A stretch of 64,000 nucleotides of DNA from Silene latifolia. Taxonomy: Eukaryota > Streptophyta > Magnoliopsida > Caryophyllales > Caryophyllaceae. The position numbers were made by a program, and so were the translations under genes. The notes under the pieces are model-generated. The model searched no databases. It worked only from the letters and a program-made list of their open reading frames with translations, and was not told the origin of the DNA. The DNA lies in assembly GCF_048544455.1 (NCBI RefSeq), contig NC_133536.1, positions 28,708,152 to 28,772,151 of the forward strand. The letters run 5' to 3'. Every line of letters starts with the position of its first letter. Positions within the stretch are counted from its first letter, which is position 1. Positions 36,701 through 48,415 of this stretch are shown piece after piece.

Positions 36701-37371
36701 TCGATCATGAGCACGAGCTTGATTCCGACGAAACAAGCACCTCGTCAGATTCATAGTTGCATATCATATTAAATAAACTTGTATTTTGTATTTTTTTCTT
36801 ATTATTATATTAGATTAATATCGTTTCTTAATCGTTTCATCGTTTTTTTTAATTGAATAAACTTGTAGACATGTAGTTATATCGTTTCATGCTTTTTTAA
36901 TAAAAGATTGAGGTATTTTTTTTAACATTGTTTCTTAATCGTTTAATAATAAAACTCTTTTTTTTCATCGTTTCTTAATTATTTAATTAAATCGAATATA
37001 TTAAAAATACAAGTAATCAATTACATTAATATTTAATTAAATATATATTTTAGTTAAATTATTATATTAATCAACAAAAAGTACTAAAATCATACAATTA
37101 TTATAAAAAGTTCTTTGTTTTTTTAAAAAAAAAAACAAAAAAAAAAAGGAAAATAGCACGATGGGCCGGCCCATGAACAAGGCACGACCAGCCCATGGGC
37201 TAGGCACGGCCCAGCACGAAAATGGGCGTGCCACAGATGGGTCGCGGCTAGGGATGGAGAAGATGGGCCAAGCACGGCACGGCACGATGGACCCATTAAC
37301 CGTGCCTGGGCCGGGCCAAATTTTGGAGGTGGCACGATGGGCCGGCCCAGCACGGCCCACTGCCATCTCTA
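33747..37371 (+). mobile_element. hAT transposon with GGCACGG subterminal arrays
   Basis: The right end is a hAT-like TAGAGATGGCA (minus strand, 37361-37371). Both subterminal regions (33749-33940 and 37155-37350) are dense with GGCACGG / GGCCCA words, likely transposase-binding sites as in other hAT elements. A matching left inverted end and 8-bp duplication were not found, so the left end may be truncated or diverged. The transposase gene lies at 34526-36756. Confidence 0.75.
34526..36756 (+). pseudogene. hAT transposase (zf-BED, Ac/RICESLEEPER type), one frameshift
   Basis: The frame from the ATG at 34526 gives an N-terminal Ser/Pro-rich region, then a BED zinc finger (CKCRYC...GHLNRH), then the start of the catalytic core. 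The frame changes near 35290-35320 within a G-run, and the second frame continues with ITAHWLDDTWTMQKR, TFDNASTMNSV, HVRCACHVLNLCV and RWNSMYIML, to the C-terminal dimerisation domain (PVMSAIARNFLSIQVSSVASESCFS). It ends in an acidic tail at 36756. Only one break is visible in about 740 codons, so inactivation is recent, or the G-run is a sequencing error. It cuts and pastes hAT ends; the surrounding word arrays are its likely targets. Confidence 0.85.
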
Positions 37372-37621
37372 GGTGCAATATTCGACATCCATACTAACAC
37401 CACATGGGTGTATATGAATGAAGAAAAAGGGACATAAGAGATAAATTGCAAAAATGAGGGAACCGTGTAGAACAACGAAAAGCACAAGTGTACAATGTAG
37501 GATTTGCCTTTTTGGGTGCTTACCCATTACACGTAATTAAAAAAAAAACGAAATAACAAATATTTACCTACGGTTGAAAATTGCTTTAATATGTTCTTAT
37601 TTAGTGACTATTAATTATTAA

Positions 37622-39962
37622 CTAGGTTTGTGACCCGTGAAATTCACGAATTTATCTGTTTTAATTTTATTATTTTTATCTTTTATTTATACTTGTCTGA
37701 GCAATTAGTTGATCCATTTAAAAAATATAGTCTTGGAATACATAAAAGTTAGTCGGTTAGTGTCTTATTTCTTTGACAACTTTGATTTATTTTCAAAACT
37801 ATATATTGTACTTTAGTTGTTTATTTTGATTAATATACTAATAACATGTGGTTTTAAAAAAATAATTACTTTTAATAAGTCCAGTAATTCATGATAAATT
37901 CTTAAGATTACCTTTTAATTAGATTGTATAGATTATGTACTAAATTTTCTATGTGAAAGCTTGAATGTCCCCTTGTCATTTAGGCCAATAAAGTTAGTAT
38001 GCGAAGACGAAAGAGTAAACTAATCCATAATATTAAACTATTGATCCTTTTTTTTTTTTTTGAGAATAATAAATCTCAAAATGTAAGGAGTTAAGAAGAT
38101 ATAAAATTATAGGACTTTTTATCTTCTCAATCTTTTAATTCTCATAAACCTTATTTTCTAATAGTAGCATAATTATGAAGTTTAATAAATGATAATCTTA
38201 ATATATCGTTTATATCAATTTATCAAAAACCTGAATTTTAAAATTTTGCATAAAAGATAAAATTAGTTAAATGGTAGCCTACTACAAATTTTATACAATC
38301 TCATTTGTGTTATAAGACATACACACAAGATAATATGACATGTACGCATAAGTATTAGACAATAATTTACATTTATCTATTATCAATACCAAAATAGATT
38401 TTTTTGTCCAACTTGTTAATAAGATTGAGATCCTCGCAACTCCAATTTCATTCTATGAGTGCTATTTCCAAAGAAAAAATGATGAATACAAAAATCACAT
38501 ACCCAAATAAAACATATAGTTGAAAGTTTCTGAAATAATAAAAAAAAAATTATGAACCTAAAAACAATTACTCATTCACATTCATGTTGTCAATCTTGTA
38601 GTTAGGTTATAACAAGGTATTGAGTGTAATGGAGGGAGTATTTGTTTCAGCAATTATAGTCTTTCTCTTCTTCATATAGTCTTCTTTCTCCAATTAACTA
38701 TCCATACAAAAAAAAAATCCATTGAGTGATTAATAACAAATAAAATGGTGGAATTTGATTTATGTAATATTAACCTTATCGTTATTAATTTAAATTTTCT
38801 CTTAAATAAGTTAAGAAATAGGCATGGAATTATAAAGATATAAGTATATTTACCTTTGAATAGTTCATCTACACAAATCTTGATAGCCTCTAAATGAAAA
38901 CAAAATTACATATATATTAAAGTTAAAATGTGAAGATTATTTCAAATCAATGGAACTTAAAAATAAATAAATAAATTATTAATTTAAAACCTTAATACAC
39001 TTACCTTGAGTTTGATACAATGATAAGAAAGATTATTGATACATACATACAATTCTTTTGGCAATAGAGGTAAAAAAAATTGGCTTGAATTTTGTCTCAC
39101 AAATGTTGTCTTTCATAAAACATTTATATAGCCAAATGAGGATGCATTTTATGACTTTTAGAGTTTTTTATTATTATTATTATTATCAAAGTTAATATAT
39201 ACATAAATATGTAGAAAAGTTTCATAACTTTTGAGTATTCATTTTCATTATTAGCATATTTATTATAGGCATAAATATAGAGTAAATAGAAATGAAATGT
39301 AAAAGGTTTTTTTTTCTTTCTTTTTTTTACAAAATTCACATTACATGAGAATTGTTTAGGAGTTATTTTACGAAACTAAAAGAGGTGGATATTTTGTCTT
39401 GCCTTTTATTTATAAATTATATTTATAGATTTATTTATTTATCAAATTTAATAAAATTGAGCAAGTTTATTGCAATAAGATTTAAGAGGGAGTTGCACAT
39501 ATAAACAGCTTAAAATTAGAGTGATGTAAATTTTAATTTTTCGTTTAACCTATTCTATTTTTAAAAATTAAAATATTAATGTTTAATGTTAAGTATGTTA
39601 TTATTTGCTATTAATATTTACAAATTATTTATGATTTTTGAAATGGTATAAAATTACAATTACGTGATATTTATTTGTTGCTTATAATATTCTAACAATA
39701 AACGTAAAAATTTTAAATTTAGTATGAATTTATTTTTAATGGTTGTTTAATTTATCTAAAAATTTTAAAAGCCAAAGTTAGTGTTTGTTATGCTATTTGC
39801 ATTTAATGGTTCAAATTTTTTTTCTTTTTAAATAAGAAATAATGACGTGGCTTTCTATAATTGGTGACGTGGAATTTTGGTTATGCAAGGTGGTATTTAG
39901 TAATGCGAGGTGGCATTCTCTACGTGGCTTTTAAGGTTTACCCTTTTAATAATATTTATAGA
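37622..39962 (-). mobile_element. non-autonomous Helitron abutting the FAX promoter
   Basis: On the minus strand it starts TCTATAAATATTATTAAAAG after an A, followed by AAACC and several GCCACGT / CCACCT words. It ends with the hairpin CGTGAATTTCACG and CTAG followed by T. 2.34 kb, no helicase. Both termini are clear. Confidence 0.82.
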
Positions 39963-40009
39963 TTATTTTGAAATCATTTCTATCTTATAACCACATATTA
40001 AAACAGTCC

Positions 40010-40016
40010 TATAAAT
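40010..40016 (+). promoter_or_regulatory. TATA box of the FAX gene
   Basis: TATAAAT lies 48 bp beyond the Helitron end. It would start transcription near 40040, fitting a 5'UTR exon that ends at the donor before 40170 (CCAA|GTAAGG). Confidence 0.45.
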
Positions 40017-40765
40017 TTTACGGGTTTAAACCTAATTACCGTAATTTGTGTAAAGGAAAATGCTGAAAACTTGAGAAAACAGAAGCAGAAAAGGCGGTTG
40101 ATACTTGATACCAGAACCAAACGACTTCCACCAACCAAAACCAAAACGAAACGATCGCACAGCTTCCAAGTAAGGGTTTTCTACTCCTTTTCTTCCCCAA
40201 ATCTCAATTTCTTCAATTTTTACTAAATTCAATCGAATTATAGACTTATTATTGTTAGATTGTTAGTCTATTTCTGTATTTCTACTTGTTTCGATTCAGT
40301 AATTGCTTATTTAACTTAATTATTAGATTGATTTTCCCAAACCCTAATTCCCCTACTTAGCAATTCATTTTCTGTTTTTTTTTTTTGATTAAATTGGATT
40401 TGTTAGGGTTTATGTGTTGTACAAGTTATACTGAGCTACTATCTGCACTTGAATAGAAATTTGATCAATGGTCAATGTCGATGAATAGAAGGTGATGTTG
40501 GCAATTGATCCGATGCGATGCGCTATTTTGAATTGGGCTGAAATTATGTCTTCCATTAATCTATACTTGAAGCTCCTTTTCATCTATGGGATGATTTATC
40601 ATTAACTTTTTATTGACCTACAATTCAGCTTCAGACCTACACCCTACAGGGTTTATTAATCTTAAGCTACCGCTCTGTTCCGTTCATTGTGGGTTTTCTG
40701 TTAGTTGACTTATATCATGCTTTATTAGTCGACCTTGCTTATCCTCGACACAGTCACGTGATGTA

Positions 40766-40972
40766 TTGTTGTCATACTTAGATGTAATGGCAAGTGTTTC
40801 CACTATGAAGTATGTGAAGAATCATTTGCGAAATAGTATGAGTGATAAACTTTTGAATCATTGTTTAATCCCTTATATTGGGAGAGATGTTTTTGCACAA
40901 GTTAGTGATTATAATGTAATTAGATGCTTTCAAGATATGAATCCTCGTCCGATGGCTTTAGATCTTTCTTAG
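40766..40972 (+). pseudogene. hAT transposase C-terminal remnant in the FAX 5'UTR intron
   Basis: The frame reads STMKYVKNHLRNSMSDKLLN then HCLIPYIGRDVFAQVS and a stop, the C-terminal end of the TTF-type/zinc-finger-MYM-type hAT transposase family. Only about 60 codons are left; the rest of the element is gone. It lies inside the 5'UTR intron (40170-41337). Confidence 0.6.
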
Positions 40973-41337
40973 GTATTTTCTTTGTAATTATATTACTAGG
41001 TAATGACGACATTGGACTTTATATGTATAAAGGTTGTCTGTAATTTTTTTGGAAGCATTGTGCCCGCCCTTTCCTTAAATCCTAAGTCCACCCTTAGCTC
41101 CATCCCACTTTGCTCTCTTTCCTTGCCCCCATCCCCATTCCCCCCTGTCCTTCCTCTTTTTTGTATCCTAGCAAAGGGTTAATGTTCCTCAGACCTACTA
41201 TTGTAACAGATTCTATTTTTACATATTTCCACTTTTAACACGTTTTCAATGTTTGCTTGACCCAAATATAGAGATATGTAGTTATGTTTATCGTTTGCCT
41301 TATGTTTCCCTTGTTGGTCGAACAACTATTGTAACAG

Positions 41338-42084
41338 ATGGCCAAGGTGATAGCTACTACTCAATCTTCTCTACTGCTTCAGCCACACGCTACCTTAACT
41401 GGAAGAGGTTTTAAATTCATCAGCGATGAAAGAATTGTTGTTTCTTCTTGTTTTAAGCCCATTTCATCTTCGAGACAAGTCAAATCAGGGAACAACCAAC
41501 TCCATTTAGCATCTGTGTCTCTATCTCATTACAATATTCACGTTCACAAGGGCATTAGTGCAATACCTGTCTCCATGGCTTCGAGTCTCGATGTGGAGGT
41601 AACAGGAGAACAAGTTGAGATAAAACCCGACTTTACAGGTGGAGGTGGTGATGAGGGTGTCAATGGAGGTGGAGGTGGAGGTGGGGGTGGGGGCGGTGAT
41701 GACAATGATGGCAACAAAGGTGATGAAGGGTCAGATGATGCCGATGCCAAAAGGAACAAGGCTCTTTTAATGTCCCAGAAATTCACTTTGGGTTTTGCTG
41801 CCCTAGTTGGGCTTGGAGGCTTAATGGGCTACTTAAAGAGTGGTAGCCAGAAGTCACTAGCATTTGGCGGACTCTCAGCTCTGCTCCTATACTATGTCTA
41901 TACCGAGCTTCCTAAACGACCTGTGTTCGCCTCATCCGTAGGCCTCGGCCTGTCTGCTGCTCTCCTTGTAGTTATGGGCTCACGGTTCAAGAAGTCGGGA
42001 AAGGTATTCCCTGCTGGAATTGTCTCATTTGTTTCTCTAATAATGACCGGCGGTTACTTGCATGGAATTATGAAAGCTCACTGA
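41338..42084 (+). CDS. FAX2: FATTY ACID EXPORT protein, chloroplast (TMEM14 family, FAX2-like)
   Basis: 248 aa. The first ~75 residues are Ser-rich with few acidic residues, fitting a plastid transit peptide. Next comes a glycine-rich, acidic stretch (about 100-140; one run of 11 Gly) typical of the chloroplast FAX2-type proteins. The TMEM14/FAX domain follows (about 148-248) with four hydrophobic segments: KFTLGFAALVGLGGLMGYLK, SLAFGGLSALLLYYVY, VFASSVGLGLSAALLVVMGS and KVFPAGIVSFVSLIMTGGYL. FAX proteins move free fatty acids across the plastid envelope. The coding region is a single exon; the acceptor TAACAG sits directly before the ATG, so a 5'UTR intron (40170-41337) is likely. Sure of family; FAX2 versus a close paralogue is less sure. 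Confidence 0.88.
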   Translation: MAKVIATTQSSLLLQPHATLTGRGFKFISDERIVVSSCFKPISSSRQVKSGNNQLHLASVSLSHYNIHVHKGISAIPVSMASSLDVEVTGEQVEIKPDFTGGGGDEGVNGGGGGGGGGGGDDNDGNKGDEGSDDADAKRNKALLMSQKFTLGFAALVGLGGLMGYLKSGSQKSLAFGGLSALLLYYVYTELPKRPVFASSVGLGLSAALLVVMGSRFKKSGKVFPAGIVSFVSLIMTGGYLHGIMKAH

Positions 42085-43124
42085 AATAGTATGTTCCGTG
42101 CCTCCATGACTGAAAGTTGATTTGGTGTCGATGTTTTCTTCGAATAGTATCCCGTCTAGAATTTCAAGGAATCTTTTTGCATGCTAATCCTAGACTACTG
42201 GAAAAACTGCTTAGTGCTTTGAGCTGTCAGAGTTTGTTTTTTAAGCGAATTATCTTTTTTGCTGTTTTTTTTTTCTTTCATGAATGGACCCTTGTTACCC
42301 TTGTATGCGAAGTTTTCGGCTTGTGTGTAACAGTGTATCAGGAATTTGTGTACAAACTTGTGTTTCTGGTGCAGTAAATGTTGAATTACAGATTTACAGG
42401 CACATCACATATTCACATGGATGTTGAGATGAATTATGAAAAGACTTCTGAACTCAAATAATGCAAACGGCTCTTTTCTTTGCATTTTGCATTAGCCATA
42501 ATCCTGACTTGATTTTGATCGTGTCTAACTGTGTACTTATGCTGGGAGAGAAGCCAGCTTTGGGTATGACGCTTAGATGATCATTCAAGGTTTTATTGTA
42601 ACTTGGACCATGAATACTCCCCAGTCCCCAGACATTAAACCGGTCCAATGTTTCTGACGTACAAGGGTTACCGGTAGGGATGTGGCCGTGTCGGCTCGAG
42701 TGCACAAACTGCTGTTGATACTTTTCTTTCTGAAAATATCAAAAGGATGTTATACAAGTACGGATGTCACTGTGGGGGCTGGGTGTGTGAGGTTGGGGAA
42801 CGTAGGCTTCTCTGCACCCGTGCGGCCGTAGTTGTCAAGCAAGATTCATATTCGACCCCTCTTAATACTAACTAGACTTAATGCCATGTGTAATATACAC
42901 TAGACTAAATGTAGAACTCCATAAAGTAGCACGCGTCTATATAATTACATCCCCATATATTCACAAAAAAACAGAATTCTTTATGAATCAACCTAATGTC
43001 TTGAGCCCAGCTTTTATCGTAAGGGGTTGAACACGGTCCCATAAGTTAACCGTAAATTTGGAATTTGATTCAATATATAAAACTGCAAAATTGTCAAAAT
43101 CGCGAGTGTAGTGGCTGGTACTTA
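42085..43124. other. FAX 3' UTR and spacer
   Basis: 3' UTR probably runs to about 42400. Beyond it nothing is recognised; short open frames look random. Confidence 0.4.
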
Positions 43125-43203
43125 GTATGCTCTCTGTCCCTGTAAATAGTTTTGTGAAGAGAAATACAATAAATGTAAACTATTGATTAAAACGGAGGGA
43201 GTA
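43125..43203. mobile_element. Stowaway-type MITE
   Basis: Ends TATGCTCTCTGTCCC and, on the other strand, TACTCCCTCCGTTTT, with TA at both edges; 79 bp. Confidence 0.55.
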
Positions 43204-43410
43204 GTTGATACCCGTAGTCCAACTACTTGGCTAAGCCGGACAGTGATAACGAAAACACAGTATTTGATTGACTAAATAAGAATATGAGCCCTTTAAACAT
43301 TGTCACCCGTATTCCAACTCATTCAAATACCTACTTGAGCCAGATATTGATATTGGAAAATTGACCTCATGTAAATTTTGTGAGTTTGAAGCTAGAGTAC
43401 GCGTCCTACA

Positions 43411-43620
43411 AACATAAAAGTAAGGATGACTTAAGTTATTATGGTGAAGGGGGTTCTCTGTAACCGCCATAGAAAAATATACTTGTAAATGTAAACATAG
43501 AAATAAGGATAACTTATGTTGTTATGGCAAAACGGGTTCTGTATAACCGTCATAAAAAAATGTACTTGTAAACATAAAAGTAAGGATGACTTAAATTATT
43601 ATGGCGAAACGGGTTCTCTA
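43411..43620 (+). repeat. three tandem ~80-bp units
   Basis: AACATARAARTAAGGATRACTTA begins each unit (43411, 43493, 43572), followed by TTATGGYRAARSGGGTTCT. Non-coding. Confidence 0.8.
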
Positions 43621-43673
43621 TAGGCTATAGCTGCAGTAGAAATATCAAATATGTAAATCATGCTCTTTCTAAT

Positions 43674-43922
43674 AGACCAACTCCAATGGACAATTACAAT
43701 ACGATAGAGCTTGATTTGCCACATCAATTTTTTAAACTACGCTGCTTTTTAGCTATGTACCGCTCCAACGGCGGATTACAACATTTTATAGCTTGTATGA
43801 GTCCACATGCTTGCAAGCTACTCTTAAAATTTTCACTCCAATAATAAATTATACTTCTATGTTTATAATTTTGCAAATATTACAAACAAGTTCTTAAAGA
43901 TAAACCATTGAAAATGCTCTAA
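43674..43922. mobile_element. MITE related to 18347-18683
   Basis: Left AGACCAACTCCAATGG, right, on the other strand, AGAGCATTTTCAATGG. Internal TAGCTTG words in both orientations. Confidence 0.5.
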
Positions 43923-44150
43923 GAGCAAGTCTAATGGTTTGGTTTGGGGGTTAGCTTGCAATCTTAGAAAATTGCAAGCTAGTAACCCAACCATTGGAGG
44001 CTTCCATGTAGCCTAACTAAGTTTGGGCTAGTAGCTTCATTAAACTACTAGCTTAAAAAAACACACAAAATAAAGCAACCAATAGGGAAATAGTGGTGAA
44101 ATAAATAAATAAATAAGAAAATATAATATGTGGGGTTCATCCAGGCTACT
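43922..44150. mobile_element. partial MITE (AGAGCAAGTCTAATGG end)
   Basis: One typical end at 43922 and an internal palindrome (TAGCTTGCAATCTTAGAAAA...TTGCAAGCTA). The matching right end is missing, so it is probably truncated by the next element. Confidence 0.4.
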
Positions 44151-46788
44151 AGTATATGATGACTGGAATTATGTCGATTTCCGCACCAAAAGTTAACCCA
44201 ATTATATATAGTAGTATAATCGGGGTCGAACCACAAGGATGGGGTGGATTTGCACTTAATTTGTCTAAGTCTAAGTCTAGTCGAAAAACAAGGAGGTTGG
44301 TGAAATCAATTAAGCTAGAACTAAAGCAATTAAAATCAAGTAAACTAAGGTAGTAATATGTAAACGATTGATAAAGACTAGGGTTGTCGGGTTCCCTTAA
44401 GTAGGCTAAGCTAAGTATTGGGTACCAAAGGGTAGTGGGTAATTGTTGGCCAAGGGAGTTAATCTCGTAGGTTCTCCTAAAGATGGAAACAAAGTTCTCA
44501 CAAGGCATCCAAGTTTAATGTAAACTTACTATCAAGCATCCATATAAACTTTCATTCAACAAGACACTAAACATAAGTTGTACAAAGACATAAACTTTCA
44601 TTCACACATTTCTACAACAAACACCTTCCATGCATGTTAACAAAAGCCGAACAATTTACCCAATTACCAACATTAACAACCCATTCTTAACCCTTGAGCC
44701 TTACTTAGATTCCCCTAAACCCTAGGGGGTCACTACTCACACATACTTACAAGACAATTGCAAACAATTGGAGAAAAGCAAACAAACATAGTGATAAATA
44801 TGATATAAAATGAAATAACAGCTAATTAGGAAATGGAAATGTACACAAAAGAAAATTCAAACTAAAAAGGAAGGAACTTGTACCAACAAAAGGAAAGATT
44901 AAATCTCTGATTTATAAATGGAAGATGTTCTTCAACAAACTTCAATTACAAACCAACTACCCAAATGTAAACTATTGAAACTAAATAGATCTATGCTAAT
45001 TAAGTAAGTAATTAAGGCTTAATTAAGGAAAGATTAAAATTTTGATTAAGGAATGTTGCATAAATTTAGAGAGCATTTTTCAGTTCTAGAGTTGTGTGTC
45101 AAAATGATTAAGGGAGGGGGTATTTATAGTTTACAAGGAAAATAGGTCAAAAATTACAAAGGAAGTCAAAATTGCGAAATGTGTGTCCCAGCCGGTGGGT
45201 CGGCCGCTGGTAGGCTGCCCGGCTGGGAGTCTTCTGATAGTTGGCATTTAATTTTGGGTCATCAGGTGTGCACGGCCGGCGGGCCGGCCGCCGATGGGGT
45301 ATCGGCTGGGAGCTCGCTGTAACCCTTCTTCCTTTTTCTATCTTTTCTTCATTCTTCTTGCTTTCCTAGCCGGTGCACCGGCTGCCGGTAGGCTGCCCGG
45401 CTGGAAACTCCCTGCAAATTCTTCCAAAATATTCAAGTCTTCAAAGGATGGGGTTCCTAGCCGGCGGCGGACCGGCTGCCGGCCTACCGGCTGGGAACGC
45501 ATTCTCAACTTTTTTTTCTTCTTCTTCTCCTCATGCTAGCTTCTAATCCCGTCTTTCTTGCTCTTATTCCCCCGTTTCCATCTCAAATCCTGCAAGGCAA
45601 GGCATAAGTACATATGATAGGGAATCAGGACACAAAATGCAAGCAAAGACATGCAAAACCGTCTCAAATGGAGTCAAAATGCACGAGAATGAAGAGCGAA
45701 AATGACTAAATAAATGCATATCAAAATTCCCCACACTTAAGTCTTACTCGTCCACGAATAAGTGACCTAAACAAGACTAGGACCTCTATTGAAATTAACC
45801 ACTCGCACACTTTATTCATAATAACCGAACCGAGTCTAGCTTCCCCCGGAGCCCTTTCAACTCACAATTCGACACTTCATAAGGAGAAGTGCCCTATTGT
45901 AAGGCAAGTGAGGTCTTGCTACAAAATTTTGACTCAAAATGGCACTTAACTACCAAATAGAGCATGAAAATGAAACATTCAAAATGCATCTGCACTTGCC
46001 TCATCCAAGTGGGATTTCTCAAAACGGAACAAAGAGAGTCATTAGTGGAGGATGTCGACTCAAGGTCTCGCCGAGGTGCCTATCCCTTAGTTCTAGCTCG
46101 AGTAGCCTACATTGACAACACGGAGGGCCAAATAAACAAATTCTAGACGGGAAAGGGGAAGTACGTAGCTATATTCCCAAGACTAACACGGCACACACAA
46201 GATTCGACTCCATATTAAGCCTTTGAGCAAAAGGAGACCCAAGCATCGACTCTCAGGGTTTCACTAGTCACACAATGGAAGAACGGGGCAATTTTTGAGA
46301 CAAAAAGCAACCAAAATCACTCTCCTAACTCGACTTGCGAAGCATGTCCGCAATCTAATATGGTACTCCATCCAATATCCGCAAGAGAAATGTCGAAATG
46401 ATGCACATACAAGGGAGACAATCAGGTTGAAACAGGGCTTGAGTTAGGTGAAAAGGGGTTGGTGCAAGCACCATTTTAGAACATGTGGGGCTAGATGTCA
46501 AGTAGTCGTCACATCTAACTAATTCACTAAACCTTACCCAAAGCAAGAGAATCCTTCCGCAAAATTTGGCAAAGGCCGCCATTTCCAACCATTCATTTCA
46601 TTCTTTTCAAAACAAGGCTCAATTGCAAATTCGTCAACCCTTTATTAAATACAAACACAACATTCTTTTATTTTTTGTTTTTCATTTCATTTTTCTCTTT
46701 TCTATTTGATTTTTGTTTCTTTCATTTTTCAACACTTGTAAGCTTCTTATTCTTGCAAAATGAGCCACAATTGAAGAACCGTCACATT
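44150..46788. mobile_element. non-coding tract of an LTR-retroelement-like fossil
   Basis: Long tract without genes containing phrases common in non-coding parts of large plant LTR elements (GGGGTCGAACCACAAGGA; CCCCACACTTAAGTCTTACT). No gag or pol is visible. It contains the GC-rich repeats at 45189-45501 and is interrupted at its right side by the solo LTR. Family and limits uncertain. Confidence 0.4.
45189..45501 (+). repeat. four GC-rich palindromic motifs spaced 80-100 bp
   Basis: Each ~43-bp motif contains CCGGCTGGGA or CCGGCTGGAA preceded by self-complementary words such as GCCGGCGGGCCGGCCGCC and GGTGCACCGGCTGCCGGTAG. Copies lie near 45189, 45270, 45368 and 45454, in otherwise AT-rich DNA. 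Confidence 0.8.
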
Positions 46789-47779
46789 TGTAACACCCGC
46801 TCTTTTCGTATAATGTCTTAAAAATATTTTAAATTACTTAATTTAATTAATTTCATTTTTAAGCATAACTTTTATAAAAATTATATTTTTAAAGCTTAGT
46901 TTATATATATATATATATATAGTAATAAGATCATCTAAGTCCATGTCTTACATTTGAGTCCATGAGTTCTATTGTCATCCCTTAGATCATGTTATTGAAT
47001 GGCTTAGATTAAAAGTAAAAAGCAACTAATAATATTATTCTAATGGCTAAAATAATTACCTCTCTCCTCCTACCACTCATAGGGTATTAGCATGCATGCA
47101 GGGTTGTCAATCAAAACATCACTCACACACGTCCTACTAACTTCCCCCCACTTATCATCTCTCTATTATTCAAAATTAATTTTCCCCCAAAACATTTCCC
47201 CCAAATTAAACGCCATTCATTTCAACTGCTTAAGACGAAACTGCTCTAAAAATCCCCCAATTTTATCGCTTTTTTGTTACCTTATTATCGTTTTTTTCTC
47301 TATTTTCTTTGCTCACTTGCAAACTGCCATTGTCGTCCTTTCAATCACTTCAGAAGGTAATTTTTTTTTGGGGTTTTTAGAGTTTTATGATTTTTTTCTG
47401 GGTTTTTAGAGTTTTATTATTTGTTCTCTTCATTTATTTAGACGTTTTTTTAATTTATTGGACATTGTTATGTTATTGGACTGTATTTGATCACTGTACT
47501 TTGTCACCATTGTTGATGTACTGTTCTATTTGATCACTGTATTTGGTTTCTTCATTTTGATTAGCCAGTTATTTTTAGCACATTTAGGACATGTAGGACA
47601 TTTTTTTTTTATCACTGTATTTTGTCAACTAACGTTTTTAGCATATATGTTCATATTCATTAAGATTAGTCAGTTTTTTTTTTGAAAATTCCTACTTTTG
47701 TTGCTTACAATTACTCTTTCTTTGTTCAAATTACAGTTTATCCATTTTTTTTTGGAGAAATCCCACTTTTGATTACCCT

Positions 47780-48415
47780 TTTGTTAGAATTACGCTTTTG
47801 TTGCTAAAATAACACTTTATGCTGCTAAAATTACACTTTTATTTGCTAAAATTACACTGTTGCCTGTTAAAATAACACTTTATCTTGTTAGAATTACACT
47901 TTTGTCAGCTAAAATCACACTCTTTTCTGTTAAAATGTCACTGTTGCCTATTAAAATAACACTGTATTTTGTTAGAATTACACTTTTGTAAGCTAAAATA
48001 ACACTTTATGTTGCTACAAATCCCACTTTTGATTACCCTTTTGTTAGAATCACACTTTTGTTGCTAAAATAACACTTTATGATGCTACAATTACACTTTT
48101 TTTTGCTAAAATTACATTGTTGCCTGTAAAAATAACACTTTATCTTGTTAGAATTACACTTTTGTCAGCTAAAATCACACTTTTTTCTGTTAAAATGTCA
48201 CTGTTGCCCGTTAAAATAACACTTTATTTTGTTAGAATTACACTTTCCTCTGCTACAATTACACTTTTGTTTGTTAAAATAACACTTTGTGCTGCTACAA
48301 TCACACTTTTTTTTGCTGAGAGTTTTCTGTTGCCTGTTAAAATAACACTTTATTTTATTAGAATTACACTTGTGGCTGCTATAATTACACTTTACGCTGC
48401 TACAATTTAAACTTT
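47780..48415 (+). repeat. 21-bp repeat array 1 (Ulp1 5' intron)
   Basis: About 30 units of exactly 21 bp with core AAAATTACACTTTTG, sense to the Ulp1 gene. Because 21 is a multiple of 3, one frame stays open for 97 codons as a heptad VKITL-type repeat. The array lies between a donor (about 47356) and the acceptor before the ATG at 48470. Confidence 0.9.

Larger units (their letters stand above)
33419..37606 (-). mobile_element. Helitron, interrupted by an hAT element
   Basis: The 3' end on the minus strand has the hairpin CGCGCATTCATTGCGCG before a terminal CTAG followed by T. The 5' end is not certain; the best candidate is TCACTAAATAAG at about 37606, near ATATTAAAGC. If right, about 560 bp of Helitron surround the hAT insertion. 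Confidence 0.45.

Noticed and set aside
41544-41786. Minus-strand frame with poly-Pro
   Set aside because: Antisense of the glycine-rich stretch of the FAX protein.
44048-44508. Open frames overlapping on both strands
   Set aside because: No recognisable protein; they sit across the edge of a MITE and a retroelement-like tract.
48117-48410. 97-codon open frame made of heptads (VKITL-type repeats)
   Set aside because: It is the translation of the 21-bp array inside an intron; 21 is divisible by 3, so one frame stays open by arithmetic. No start context or conservation evidence.
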